From NCBI RefSeq assembly GCF_004799755.1, contig NZ_SLUB01000049.1, positions 1 to 35,493 of the forward strand: a DNA stretch of 35,493 bases. Reading direction: 5' to 3'. Positions 16,792-25,218 of the stretch are shown piece after piece. Made by a program: the position numbers and the translations under genes. Position 1 is the first letter of the stretch, and each line of letters begins with the position of its first letter. The notes under the pieces are model-generated. The model ran no database searches and was not told the origin of the DNA. It saw nothing but the letters and a program-made list of their open reading frames with translations. Origin of the DNA: Bacillus timonensis. GTDB taxonomy: Bacteria; Bacillota; Bacilli; Bacillales; Bacillaceae_L.

Positions 16792-17199
16792 TCATTCTAC
16801 TAAATCCTTGTATTCATCGACATCATCAAATTCGGTGCCAATGTAGACTGGAGTGACATCGATATTTTTCAATTCGATAGGTTTACCCTCATTTATCTTT
16901 TTCACGATCAAATCAAACGAGTTATCCTTCTTTAATTTAATGTCAAATTCTTGGATTTCACCGTGAATTTTGTACACATCATTTTCCATTTCTTCATACG
17001 TTCCTTTATCAACTTCCCTGTTATCAATGTATTCAACAAAACGTTGTTCCTCTGGTTGAAATGACATCTGAACAATATATCCTTCCACATGTTCACTTTG
17101 ATAGGCTCCTTTTAAAGGTGGGGTTTTGTTTGACGTACATCCAGTTAAAAGTAAAACAAAAGTAATTGTTAAAAGTAACTTATTACCTATTTTTTTCAC
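16792..17199 (-). CDS. Small predicted lipoprotein, unknown function
   Basis: A 135-residue secreted lipoprotein. The signal peptide has two Lys at the start, a hydrophobic core and lipobox LTGC with Cys at 21. The mature part is short, acidic and strand-rich, with no cysteine and no enzyme motif, and ends in an acidic tail. It converges with the AraC regulator and follows the AtoE-type transporter on the same strand, separated by a weak terminator. I do not recognise the family. Confidence 0.7.
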   Translation of the reverse strand: MKKIGNKLLLTITFVLLLTGCTSNKTPPLKGAYQSEHVEGYIVQMSFQPEEQRFVEYIDNREVDKGTYEEMENDVYKIHGEIQEFDIKLKKDNSFDLIVKKINEGKPIELKNIDVTPVYIGTEFDDVDEYKDLVE

Positions 17200-17236
17200 A
17201 AAAGGTTCCCCCTTGATACTTTTTTACAGAATGAAA

Positions 17237-17260
17237 GGCAAACGGCTCAACCCGCTTGCC
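17237..17260 (-). terminator. Probable terminator of the AtoE-type gene
   Basis: GGCAAACGG (17237-17245) and CCGCTTGCC (17252-17260) form a 9-bp stem with one G-T pair, followed on the minus strand by TTTCATT. Confidence 0.55.
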
Positions 17261-17267
17261 TCTCCCT

Positions 17268-18587
17268 TTAAAACAATAAAAGACCAATTGTAATCGGAAT
17301 AAAGCTATAAAGCAGGATCATGACACAGAACCCCATGATATCGCGAATATGCAAACCTGCAATCGCTAAAGCAGGTAAAGCCCAGAATGGTTGAATCATG
17401 TTGGTCCAGGCATCTCCCCAAGCAACACCAACAGCTGTTTTCGCGAGGTCTGCATTGATTGCCGATGCAGCTTCGATCATAATAGGCCCTTGAACGGCCC
17501 ATTGCCCCCCGCCAGATGGTACAAATATGTTGATTAGCCCGCCACTGAGAAATGAAAAGAATGGAAGCGTATGTGCATTAGCAAATGAGACAAACCATAA
17601 AGCCATTTCTTGAGAAAGTCCCGATAATGTAACCATCCCCATAATTCCTGCATAGAACGGGAATTGAATGATAATTCCCCCAGCATTTTTGACTCCATTC
17701 GTGACTGTGTCCAAAAACTGTTTCGGTGTTTTATGCAGCAGGATTCCTAAGAATAAGAAAATAAAGTTTACAATATTAATATTTAAATCAAAGCCTTTTG
17801 TAACAAAATGATAGACAATAAAGCCCAGTCCCATGATTCCAATTAACATCGAAACGATCACACTGTTTTCAATTTTTTCCGCTGGTGTGGATGGGGTTTT
17901 CACTTCTTTTGGAACCGTTTCTTCTGGGATCACCCAACCGGAGCGATCTTGGTATAGTGTATTGCCACTTTTCATCAAAAACCTATTAAATATGGGCAGT
18001 GTTATGACAAGAACTGCCACAATAAATAGATTAGATGGACTAAAAAGAGTTTCACTAACTGGAATGACTCCCATTTTCTCTTCTAAAAAATGTCCAGAGG
18101 TTGCTACTGTTAATGGAATAGACGCTGAAAACCCGCCATGCCATACTAAAAATCCACTGTAAGCTCCAGCTACTAAAATACGAAAATCTGCAGATGGTAC
18201 TTGTCTTGCCACATGAATCGCAAATAGCGCTCCAACTACTAGTCCAAATCCGTAGTTAATTAAACAAGCGATTGCTGCCACAAATGTTACTAGCATGACT
18301 GCATGTGCAGGAGTTTTAGCCAATTTACTTAATCGAGCTAAGAAATTCTTAATAACAGGTGCATTGGCTAATACATACCCAGTTACGACTACCAGAGACA
18401 TTTGCATGGTAAAGGCTAGTAAATCCCAGAATCCTGTCCCCCAATGCGAAACCATCTGAACGGGTCCGCTATCTGTAAACAAGATCCCCAGTACAAAAAC
18501 TAAGAAAGTAAGAATGATCGCAAAGATAAAGGCATCTGGCAGAAAACGCTGAACGAGTCGGACAAAAAATCTAGTTACAACTCCCAT
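17268..18587 (-). CDS. AtoE-type short-chain fatty acid transporter family protein
   Basis: A 439-residue membrane protein of the AtoE (short-chain fatty acid permease) family with about ten hydrophobic segments. Recognisable stretches are RFLPDAFIFAIILTFLVF at the start, the LVWHGGFSASIPL segment, and the conserved NIFVPSGGGQWAVQGPI with its Gly-rich loop near 355-372. The best-known member works in acetoacetate/butyrate uptake in E. coli, but the family is broad. A GTG at 18593 is possible; the ATG at 18587 is preferred, with GGGGAG seven bases upstream. It lies downstream of D-serine ammonia-lyase on the same strand with its own promoter-like region, including a 13-mer shared with the dsdA promoter. 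Its substrate could therefore be related to amino acid breakdown. Confidence 0.82.
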   Translation of the reverse strand: MGVVTRFFVRLVQRFLPDAFIFAIILTFLVFVLGILFTDSGPVQMVSHWGTGFWDLLAFTMQMSLVVVTGYVLANAPVIKNFLARLSKLAKTPAHAVMLVTFVAAIACLINYGFGLVVGALFAIHVARQVPSADFRILVAGAYSGFLVWHGGFSASIPLTVATSGHFLEEKMGVIPVSETLFSPSNLFIVAVLVITLPIFNRFLMKSGNTLYQDRSGWVIPEETVPKEVKTPSTPAEKIENSVIVSMLIGIMGLGFIVYHFVTKGFDLNINIVNFIFLFLGILLHKTPKQFLDTVTNGVKNAGGIIIQFPFYAGIMGMVTLSGLSQEMALWFVSFANAHTLPFFSFLSGGLINIFVPSGGGQWAVQGPIMIEAASAINADLAKTAVGVAWGDAWTNMIQPFWALPALAIAGLHIRDIMGFCVMILLYSFIPITIGLLLF

Positions 18588-18618
18588 TTTCACACTCCCC
18601 TTGTTTATATGTCAATTG

Positions 18619-18649
18619 ATTATATTCTAACTATTTTAAAAATATACAA
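18619..18649 (-). promoter_or_regulatory. atoE promoter region with shared TTGTATATTTTTA motif
   Basis: On the minus strand, TTGTATATTTTTA (18649-18637) is followed by TATAAT (18624-18619). The motif lies 50 bases before the start codon. The same 13 bases occur before dsdA at nearly the same distance. Confidence 0.45.
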
Positions 18650-18746
18650 GGTTATAGTTGCTTTAAGGAATTGTCACTTTTTAAAAAAAGCTGAATCATT
18701 AATAATACTATCCACCGCTCCCGCTTAAAAGAGATAATAGTTACTA

Positions 18747-20105
18747 TCATTCATTCATAACTTTAAGCCCTCTTTCCATATACTCATCCATTATTTCCTT
18801 AGGTACCATGCTGCCTCCCGTTGCCCATGAAATGTGCACTGCTCGTTTCATTTTATCGGTTACTTGATTTTTATCGATATACGTTCTTCCTTCCAGCTCT
18901 GTAAATAATCGGGTTGGACCCGCAATACCTGCCAATGCAGATGGTTCTAAATACATATCTTCTGTTTGTGCCAACATACTGAGATATGCAAATAGTTGAT
19001 CGTCTTCAACGGTGTAAACCCCACTAATTAGACGTTCTAACGTTTTTCCTACAAAGCCCGATGGTCTTCCAACCGCTAATCCATCAGCTGCCGTTTTGTT
19101 ATCGATGTCTACATCTTGGACCGAAATTTTGTCGTGTTGCTCGGTTAATAACCCTAATAACATACAAGGAGAATGGGTCGGTTCCGCAAAAAAACAATGG
19201 ACATGATCTTTAAAAATGAGTTTCAGACCAAATGCCACCCCTCCTGGCCCCCCTCCAACTCCACATGGAAGGTACACAAACAATGGATGTTCTTCATCTA
19301 TTATGATATCCTGCGCCTCTAGTTGTTTTTGTAGCCTTGATGCGGCTACGGCATAACCTAAAAATAAATGGGTTGAATTTTCATCATCGATAAAATAACT
19401 GTTAGGATCTTTCTGGGACTGTTCTCTTCCCTGTTCAACTGCAACACTGTAGTCCAATTCATGTTCGATCACTGATACTCCCTTACTTCTGAGCAGGTCT
19501 TTTTTCCATTTCTTAGCATCAGCTGACATATGAACCGTTACGTTAAAGCCTAGCTTTGCACTAATAATTCCAATACTTAATCCGAGATTCCCCGTAGAAC
19601 CCACAACAATTGAATAATTGGAAAAGAACTTTCTATATGTATCATTATCGAGTTTGCTATAATCTTCTTCCGTAGATAGAAGCTTATTTTCAATCGCTAA
19701 GTCTTCAGCATGCTTTAATACTTCATAAATACCGCCTCTTGCTTTAATCGATCCAGAAATCGGTAGATGACTATCGCATTTCAGGAGCATTTTTCCTTCT
19801 ATCTTTTTACTAAAATAGTTTTCTAAAGAACTCTGCATCACGGGAATTTCCTTTAATGGTGATTCGATGATCCCATTCATTTCCTTTGTCTCTGGGAAAG
19901 CACGAGCAAGGTAAGGTGAGAATCTCTTTAATCTTTCTTCCGCATCACGGACATCCTTTATTCCTAAAGAAACATGTTGAATAGCTCTTTCAAAATCCTG
20001 GTATTTCGGATTACTCCAAAAAACCTCCTCGGTTAAAATAAGTTTTTCTATTAATGGAAAAGCTTGAATCCATTCATCTTTTGTCTTTCCTAAGATACGC
20101 TCCAT
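18747..20105 (-). CDS. dsdA: D-serine ammonia-lyase (D-serine dehydratase)
   Basis: A 452-residue PLP enzyme that converts D-serine to pyruvate and ammonia, and so detoxifies or uses D-serine. The length fits the family. The PLP-binding lysine is Lys121 in [10 protein letters not shown]. The Gly-rich phosphate cup is the CGVGGGPGG stretch about 280 residues in, and [12 protein letters not shown] is a further family mark. Its ATG has GGGGGTG upstream. No DsdC-type regulator is adjacent. The AtoE-type transporter follows downstream and an amino-acid ABC transporter operon lies upstream on the same strand behind a terminator. Confidence 0.95.
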   Translation of the reverse strand: MERILGKTKDEWIQAFPLIEKLILTEEVFWSNPKYQDFERAIQHVSLGIKDVRDAEERLKRFSPYLARAFPETKEMNGIIESPLKEIPVMQSSLENYFSKKIEGKMLLKCDSHLPISGSIKARGGIYEVLKHAEDLAIENKLLSTEEDYSKLDNDTYRKFFSNYSIVVGSTGNLGLSIGIISAKLGFNVTVHMSADAKKWKKDLLRSKGVSVIEHELDYSVAVEQGREQSQKDPNSYFIDDENSTHLFLGYAVAASRLQKQLEAQDIIIDEEHPLFVYLPCGVGGGPGGVAFGLKLIFKDHVHCFFAEPTHSPCMLLGLLTEQHDKISVQDVDIDNKTAADGLAVGRPSGFVGKTLERLISGVYTVEDDQLFAYLSMLAQTEDMYLEPSALAGIAGPTRLFTELEGRTYIDKNQVTDKMKRAVHISWATGGSMVPKEIMDEYMERGLKVMNE

Positions 20106-20150
20106 CCCATCACCCCCAGAATTTTTACAGTTTTACTTCTTCAACGTTGC

Positions 20151-20173
20151 TAAAAATATACAATTCATTGTAT
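20151..20173. promoter_or_regulatory. dsdA upstream operator candidate
   Basis: TAAAAATATACAA (20151-20163) is identical to 18637-18649 before atoE and overlaps a perfect 16-bp palindrome, ATACAATTCATTGTAT (20158-20173). It stands 46 bases upstream of the dsdA start. Confidence 0.45.
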
Positions 20174-20215
20174 TCTCTACAAGACTTGATTTTCCTTTAA
20201 TTTCTTGTAGTAAAA

Positions 20216-20252
20216 AAGAGAAGGTGAGACATACGATGCCTCCCCTTCTCTT
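20216..20252 (-). terminator. Terminator of the ehu operon
   Basis: AAGAGAAGG (20216-20224) pairs with CCTTCTCTT (20244-20252). On the minus strand a T run follows (20217-20212). It separates the ABC transporter operon from dsdA. Confidence 0.8.
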
Positions 20253-20286
20253 CAATAATTTAAATGTAATTGGGTTACCCCAGATT

Positions 20287-21057
20287 TTAAGAACGAAAAC
20301 GACTAAGAAACTGCTGCAGACGTTCGCTTTCCGTATTTTCTAATACCTCTTCAGGTGTACCTTGTTCAGCAATCACACCATTCTCCAAGAAGATGATCCG
20401 ATCGGCAACATCCCGTGCAAAGTCCATCTCATGGGTCACAAGGACCATCGCCATTTCCCCTTCTTCAGCAATGTCACGGATGACTTCTAAAACTTCACCA
20501 ACAAGCTCTGGATCAAGGGCAGAGGTTACCTCATCAAACAGCATTACTTTCGGACGCATCACGAGAGCACGTGCCATCGCTACCCGCTGCTTTTGACCAC
20601 CGGAAAGCTGATTTGGGTAGTTATCTAATTTATCACCCAGCCCAACCTTTTCTAGCATTTCAATTGCATTTTTCCTGGCCTCTTCTTTGGAATGACCTTT
20701 CACTTGAATTGGACCAGTCATACAATTTTCTAGAATCGTCATATGTGGAAACAAATTAAAGTGCTGGAATACCATCCCGATATCCCCTCTAATTTGTCTT
20801 AAATGCTTCTCGTTTGCTCTTACTAATTCCCCTTTTTTCTCCATTTGCCAAAGGTTTTGACCATCTACCTCGATGACCCCTGAAGTGGGTTCCTCCAATG
20901 TCATTAATAAACGAATAATCGTCGTTTTCCCAGACCCACTTGGTCCAATCAACGCGATTTTTTCAGCAGGTGCAATATCTAAGTTAATCCCTTTTAAGAC
21001 ATCCACATCACCGAAAGATTTGGTCACATTTTTATAGGTTACAATCGGCTCAGCCAT
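20287..21057 (-). CDS. ehuA: Polar amino acid / ectoine ABC transporter, ATP-binding subunit (EhuA type)
   Basis: A 256-residue ABC ATPase that drives the importer encoded upstream. Walker A is GPSGSGKTT (38-46), the signature is LSGGQKQRVAMARAL, and Walker B is VMLFDEVTSALDP followed by the LVTHEMDFARDVADR switch region. These are the marks of the GlnQ/HisP group. The start overlaps the end of the permease gene by 8 bases. It is the last gene of a four-gene operon (binding protein, permease, permease, ATPase). The Ehu name rests on its partners; the ATPase alone cannot distinguish the substrate. Confidence 0.85.
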   Translation of the reverse strand: MAEPIVTYKNVTKSFGDVDVLKGINLDIAPAEKIALIGPSGSGKTTIIRLLMTLEEPTSGVIEVDGQNLWQMEKKGELVRANEKHLRQIRGDIGMVFQHFNLFPHMTILENCMTGPIQVKGHSKEEARKNAIEMLEKVGLGDKLDNYPNQLSGGQKQRVAMARALVMRPKVMLFDEVTSALDPELVGEVLEVIRDIAEEGEMAMVLVTHEMDFARDVADRIIFLENGVIAEQGTPEEVLENTESERLQQFLSRFRS

Positions 21058-21769
21058 TGATTGCCACTCCCTTCTTTACACTTTTCGTTCCTGTTGGATC
21101 TTTCTTATCAAATCGTCGATTCAGTTTGTTTTCTAATTTCTTTATTAAGACTGCTGATGGATAACTCAAAAGCAGGAAGAAAAGAGCCACTAATGTATAT
21201 GGTTCTAGATACGCCCAATTTCTCGCACCAAATTTATCTGCCATGAGCAGCATACCTGCAACACCAACTGTTGACGTCAAAGGTACTTCCTTGAACATGA
21301 TGATCAAATAATTCCCTAGCATTGGAATCGTCGGAGGGATCGCTTGCGGAAGGATTATTTTTGTCCATCTGTCTTTTATAGACATGTTCAACGCAATAGA
21401 GGCTTCCCATTGCCCTTTATCGACAGATTCAATTCCTGAACGGTAAATTTCTGAAATATATGTGCTAAAGTGAATGCCTAGCCCAAGTACTGCAACCGTG
21501 AATGGACTTAAGCTCACTCCAATATATGGGACCATCGGCAATCCAAAAAACAAGAAAAATAATTGCACGAGCGGCGGTGTTGATCGAATAAACTCAAGAA
21601 CAAATGAAATCACCCATTGAACAGGTTTAAATGGAATTCGTTTTAACATTACCCAAACAAAACCAAACACCATCGCAAATAGATAACAAGCGATTGTCAC
21701 CCCGAGGGTCACCCACATCCCTTTGAAAATCATCGGAAGTGATCCAAAAAACATATTCCAATCCCACAT
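21050..21769 (-). CDS. ehuD: ABC transporter permease, EhuD type
   Basis: A 239-residue permease of the polar amino acid (HisMQ) type with five predicted membrane helices. The coupling motif is in EASIALNMSIKDRWTKIILPQAIPPTIPMLGNYLI, here in the usual EAA position near residues 133-167. The segment VLEFIRSTPPLVQLFFLFFGLP is characteristic of this group and closely resembles EhuD. Its ATG shares a base with the stop of ehuC, so the two are translationally coupled and probably form a heterodimer. Confidence 0.82.
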   Translation of the reverse strand: MWDWNMFFGSLPMIFKGMWVTLGVTIACYLFAMVFGFVWVMLKRIPFKPVQWVISFVLEFIRSTPPLVQLFFLFFGLPMVPYIGVSLSPFTVAVLGLGIHFSTYISEIYRSGIESVDKGQWEASIALNMSIKDRWTKIILPQAIPPTIPMLGNYLIIMFKEVPLTSTVGVAGMLLMADKFGARNWAYLEPYTLVALFFLLLSYPSAVLIKKLENKLNRRFDKKDPTGTKSVKKGVAING

Positions 21770-22440
21770 TATTCGCTAGCCACTCCCTTCGATGATTGTT
21801 TTTCCGCCCACTTTGTTAAACCGATTAAAGGTAAGGCGATCACAAAATAAAAAATAAGAATGAATAAGTATACGGTAGGCGTCGAAGAAAGATTGGTATT
21901 TGTATAAAGTTGACCTCTATACACAATATCAGCCAAGCCTACGAGTGATATGAGTGAGGTTGCCTTCAACATTTGAATCAGATAATTGCCGAATTCCGGT
22001 AGCATCATCCTTACTGCCTGGGGCAAAATAACAATTTTCATACGTTGAAAGCGTGACATGTTCAGAGCAATGGCTGCTTCTGTTTGTCCATGTGAAACGG
22101 AGAGGATTGAACCACGAACCGTTTCCGACATATATGCTCCATAGTTCATTGAAATTGCAATTACACATGCCCAAAATTCAGATCCTAAATCAATTCCAAA
22201 CAAAATCGGAAGCGCGTAGAAGAACCAAAACAATTGAATGATTAGAGAGGTCCCGCGAAAAATTTCTACGAAGAAACCTGTGAATTTTCGAATAAAAAAA
22301 TTCTTTGACAAGCGACCAAATCCCGCTAAAAATGCAATTAAAAATGAGAAACATGCAGACGTAACTAAAATAAGAATCGTAATGTTTAGACCTTGAAGTA
22401 ATATTGAAAAGATTTCACCTATTTGACTAATTGGACTCAC
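21769..22440 (-). CDS. ehuC: ABC transporter permease, EhuC type
   Basis: The second HisMQ-type permease, 223 residues, with about five helices. The EAA loop reads TEAAIALNMSRFQRMKIVILPQAVRMMLPEFGNYLIQ in the normal place, and GFFVEIFRGTSLIIQLFWFFYALPI is the family N-terminal helix block. The start is a GTG at 22440 with no good ribosome binding site. A terminator-like hairpin stands between it and the binding-protein gene, so less permease than binding protein is expected. Confidence 0.8.
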   Translation of the reverse strand: MSPISQIGEIFSILLQGLNITILILVTSACFSFLIAFLAGFGRLSKNFFIRKFTGFFVEIFRGTSLIIQLFWFFYALPILFGIDLGSEFWACVIAISMNYGAYMSETVRGSILSVSHGQTEAAIALNMSRFQRMKIVILPQAVRMMLPEFGNYLIQMLKATSLISLVGLADIVYRGQLYTNTNLSSTPTVYLFILIFYFVIALPLIGLTKWAEKQSSKGVASE

Positions 22441-22458
22441 CTCATTTGTTATGAAAAA

Positions 22459-22481
22459 AGGTCTCCCATGCTAGGAGACCT
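22459..22481 (-). terminator. Hairpin between binding protein and permease genes (partial terminator)
   Basis: AGGTCTCC and GGAGACCT form a perfect 8-bp stem with a 7-nt loop, then a T run on the minus strand (22458-22453). It sits inside the operon, so it probably lowers transcription into the permease genes and may also protect the 3'-end of the binding-protein message. Confidence 0.75.
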
Positions 22482-22499
22482 ATCCATTTTTTCCCCGTG

Positions 22500-23399
22500 T
22501 TATTTTAAACTTTCCACTACTTGTTCCGTCGTTAAATCATTCGGAACAAGGTTTCCTTCGCCAAAACCAGATGGGGTAATGAGATCAAGAATCTCTCCAT
22601 TTTCTTTAAGTTTCTGAAGTTCTGCGTTGTACGCTTCCCTCAGTTCTTCGTTATCTTTCGCAAATGCTGCTGCACCATAACTAGGCACTCCTTTGATATC
22701 TGGTTGCTCAAAATCTTCAACAAATTCTAGCGCGTTTTGATCAGAAGATTGTAAAGCCATTTTCACAGTCATTTCAGTACCAGTGGTTGCTTGAGCTCGA
22801 CCTGATTGGACAGCAGAGAATGTCGCCGGGATATCGGCAACTTCAAGGATTTGGTCTTCACTCACACCCATTTCTTTCAAAAACTCGATTTCTGTTGCAC
22901 CAGACATGACTGCTACAATTACATCAGGATTGTCTGCAATATCTGTGTAGCTGTGAAGATCTAAGGGATTTCCCTTTTCAACAATTAAGCCTTCACCATA
23001 TTGAATTTCTGGTTCACCAAATGCCACTTGTTCGGCACGTTCTGGTAAAATCGCCATTCCAGCTGTAATAACATCAAATTTGCCTGCTTTTACCCCCGGA
23101 ATCAGTTGATTCCATTCGGCAATTTGCCCTTTTACATTTTCAATCCCCATATTATTAAAAACTTTTGTCGCAATCTCAACTGCTGCCCCTTTTAATTCAC
23201 CCGTTTTGGGATCTTGATAGGCATATGGCGCTTCATTCGCAAAGCCAATCGTAACGGTACCTTTTTCTTTCAACTCATCTAGACTAGATCCCCCTGATGT
23301 GGCCCCCTTAGTCGTGCCACCGGCTTCCTCTCCTGTGCCACAAGCTGTCATGATTCCTAAGACTAGTACAAAAAATAAAATCGATAGTCGTTTTTTCAT
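22500..23399 (-). CDS. ehuB: Extracytoplasmic solute-binding lipoprotein, EhuB type
   Basis: A 299-residue family 3 solute-binding protein. The signal peptide ends in a lipobox (TACG, Cys at 20), followed by a flexible Gly/Ser/Thr linker. The LKEKGTVTIGFANEAPYAY start of the mature domain and the LIPGVKAGKFDVITAGMAILPERAEQVAFGEP block are very like EhuB, which binds ectoine and hydroxyectoine. No ectoine breakdown genes are in the window, so the ligand could also be another polar amino acid. It is the first gene of the operon. Confidence 0.82.
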   Translation of the reverse strand: MKKRLSILFFVLVLGIMTACGTGEEAGGTTKGATSGGSSLDELKEKGTVTIGFANEAPYAYQDPKTGELKGAAVEIATKVFNNMGIENVKGQIAEWNQLIPGVKAGKFDVITAGMAILPERAEQVAFGEPEIQYGEGLIVEKGNPLDLHSYTDIADNPDVIVAVMSGATEIEFLKEMGVSEDQILEVADIPATFSAVQSGRAQATTGTEMTVKMALQSSDQNALEFVEDFEQPDIKGVPSYGAAAFAKDNEELREAYNAELQKLKENGEILDLITPSGFGEGNLVPNDLTTEQVVESLK

Positions 23400-23429
23400 T
23401 TACCTACATACCCCCAAATTTTTTTAAAC

Positions 23430-23443
23430 TAGCAAATTTGCTA
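23430..23443. promoter_or_regulatory. Palindrome upstream of ehuB, possible operator
   Basis: TAGCAAATTTGCTA is a perfect 14-bp palindrome 31 bases before the ehuB start. A TTGTATATCTTTTTAG variant of the atoE/dsdA motif lies further upstream (23497-23512). The gap 23400-23816 also holds a GC-richer stretch (about 23570-23690) for which I have no explanation. Confidence 0.45.
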
Positions 23444-23739
23444 ATTGTTGATGCTTTTTTGAATTCTATAACGAAAAGATTAAAGACATAATAAAATTGT
23501 ATATCTTTTTAGAATAATTGCTCAAATCTCATATTTTTGGATATAACAGGATATTTTAGGATTAAGTATGTTGAGGGCTGCTGACTTGGTGGATAGGCAA
23601 ACATCCTCGATTAGATGGACGTATGCTCCGAATCACTCGACATCAGTGTGGATTTCCAAATTTGTCTGGTTGTCTAGATGGATGTAGGATAACCATAAAA
23701 TTTAATTTGAATTTCAAGGTATTTTCTGGTTGTTTATGT

Positions 23740-23745
23740 TAAAAT
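23740..23745 (+). promoter_or_regulatory. Extended -10 promoter of the small membrane protein gene
   Basis: TGTTAAAAT is a TGnTAAAAT extended -10 about 70 bases before the TTG start at 23817. No clear -35 is seen. Confidence 0.4.
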
Positions 23746-23816
23746 ATGGATAAAGATTGAACAATCTGATGAATGGTTTAAAACAATTTCACTTTACTCT
23801 ATTTGGGGGGATTTGT

Positions 23817-24023
23817 TTGGTAAAAAGAAGAGTGGGCATATCATTTATTGCCATTTCCACTATTTTAATAGCAGTAAATTATTTGAGTGAAGCAATTGGC
23901 GGTGCACCCGTTGGAAATTCCATTAGTACCTTAAGTTTACTCTTATTATTAGCTGGATTATGCTATTTGTCATGGGGTGAATATGAGGAGTATAAAAAAG
24001 GAACAAGGCATTCAGGTAAATAA
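23817..24023 (+). CDS. Small two-helix membrane protein, unknown function
   Basis: A 68-residue protein starting at TTG (23817), chosen because GGGGGG lies six bases upstream. The open frame extends to an ATG at 23757, but that start has no ribosome binding site. Two hydrophobic segments (about 8-25 and 38-53) are separated by a short polar turn, and the C-terminus is charged (WGEYEEYKKGTRHSGK). This is a common layout for small Bacillus membrane proteins. I do not recognise the family. Confidence 0.5.
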   Translation: MVKRRVGISFIAISTILIAVNYLSEAIGGAPVGNSISTLSLLLLLAGLCYLSWGEYEEYKKGTRHSGK

Positions 24024-24049
24024 ATGTATCTGCTTGTTGTGGGTACTTT

Positions 24050-24202
24050 CCTTCAATGATATTTATATCAGGAGCATTTGAACCTACAATTGTACAGAAC
24101 AACATAGATGAAAGTAGTTCTGGATGATTGGCCATCGTTGGGTCAAGAAAGGACAAACCCGCTAAACCCACTCCTGTCATAACATGCGTAGCAGGTATCT
24201 AT
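24050..24202 (-). pseudogene. Decayed YfhP-type membrane-bound metal-dependent hydrolase gene
   Basis: On the minus strand this fragment encodes the N-terminus of a YfhP/YdjM-like protein. After an AAAGGAG site at about 24209-24216 comes ATA where the start codon should be, then GAT ACC, a single extra T, and then codons reading A-T-H-V-M-T-G-V-G-L-A-G onward to GSNAPDIN. The family start is normally M-D-T-x-T-H. The similarity ends after about 50 codons, where the usual LKLKGN and NHRGxTHS parts are missing. So start codon, frame and 3' part are all lost. The gap from 24203 to 24458 holds no other gene. Confidence 0.65.
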
Positions 24203-24458
24203 ACTGTTCTCCTTTTTAGCACTCACCTTATGTTTGCCAAACTAAGATCTCACATTGACAAGGAAACATGTAAAGCACCTTACTATCCACTTACCTTTTA
24301 CCATTGTAGTAAGTGACTATTAAGGGGCTGTTAAAATCGCTTTAAGAATCATGGTTTTTATAAATGATTTTATGTTTCGTGCATTAAAATAACGTAAAAT
24401 TTGTCATCCAGTCAAAATTCTTGCATGTGCTACTATATTCATTCATTTTTATGCTTGC

Positions 24459-25214
24459 TCAGACGAACCTCTTTTTTCTTTTTTCTTGTATCAAGATATT
24501 CAAAATGATAACCGCAAACATCAAAACAAATGATACCATACTAATGATAAGGATTGTTTCAACACTCCAGTCTGTAAAACGGGTGAATATATCAGGAATA
24601 ATCAGAAATGCTGGTATCCAAATGGGAAACCACATCTTACTCCAAATTGCTGTTCCTACAAAAGTACTACTGCAAATCACGATTACAACTATATCCGCAG
24701 TTGTACCACCTACAAAAAACGGCTTAACAAATATTGTACTCACAACGATTACGAGAATCGCTAATGTTGTGACAATCATACTGGCAATAACGCCCCCAAG
24801 AAAAAATTTTTTCTTTGAGTATTGCTTCCGACCTGCATTCTGTAAAAAATATACGTAAACGGCAAGCATTAACACAGCTAAAATAGGCATCCCAATGACT
24901 TGTATAATGTTAAGTTCAAACTCTCCTCTTATGGCGGGTCCTATGAGGAAATAGGCTATAACTCCAATAAAAAAGAGCGGAAGGAATTTTAATAGACTTT
25001 TATAATCTGTCTTCATTTCTTGTTTTAATGAAGCCATATATTGTTCTGGTGATTGATCAATAATATCATTTATGCTTCTCCCACTTTTCTCTGCCTCGGT
25101 GAGATGATCCATTAATTCCTCAATTAATTCCTTAATTTCTTGTTCATTTTTTCCTGACATCATTAAGTACATATTAAGATTGTCGATAAATGCCTGACTT
25201 TTTGTTGATAACAT
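24459..25214 (-). CDS. HAAS-domain-type membrane partner of the PadR regulator
   Basis: A 251-residue membrane protein with a cytoplasmic N-terminal helical domain of about 75 residues (Glu/Lys-rich, with the EIKELIEELMDHLTEAEKSG pattern), followed by about six hydrophobic segments. This N-terminal helical domain in front of membrane spans, next to a PadR gene, is the layout of the HAAS/DUF1700-like proteins. The gene begins four bases after the PadR stop. Such pairs are often linked to sensing of envelope-active compounds, but the substrate and role here are unknown. Confidence 0.7.
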   Translation of the reverse strand: MLSTKSQAFIDNLNMYLMMSGKNEQEIKELIEELMDHLTEAEKSGRSINDIIDQSPEQYMASLKQEMKTDYKSLLKFLPLFFIGVIAYFLIGPAIRGEFELNIIQVIGMPILAVLMLAVYVYFLQNAGRKQYSKKKFFLGGVIASMIVTTLAILVIVVSTIFVKPFFVGGTTADIVVIVICSSTFVGTAIWSKMWFPIWIPAFLIIPDIFTRFTDWSVETILIISMVSFVLMFAVIILNILIQEKRKKRFV

Positions 25215-25218
25215 ATCC

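Noticed and set aside
24421-24858. 145-codon plus-strand frame over the HAAS-type gene.
   Set aside because: It is antisense to a gene with clear membrane helices and operon context. The hydrophobic look comes from the reverse complement of hydrophobic codons.
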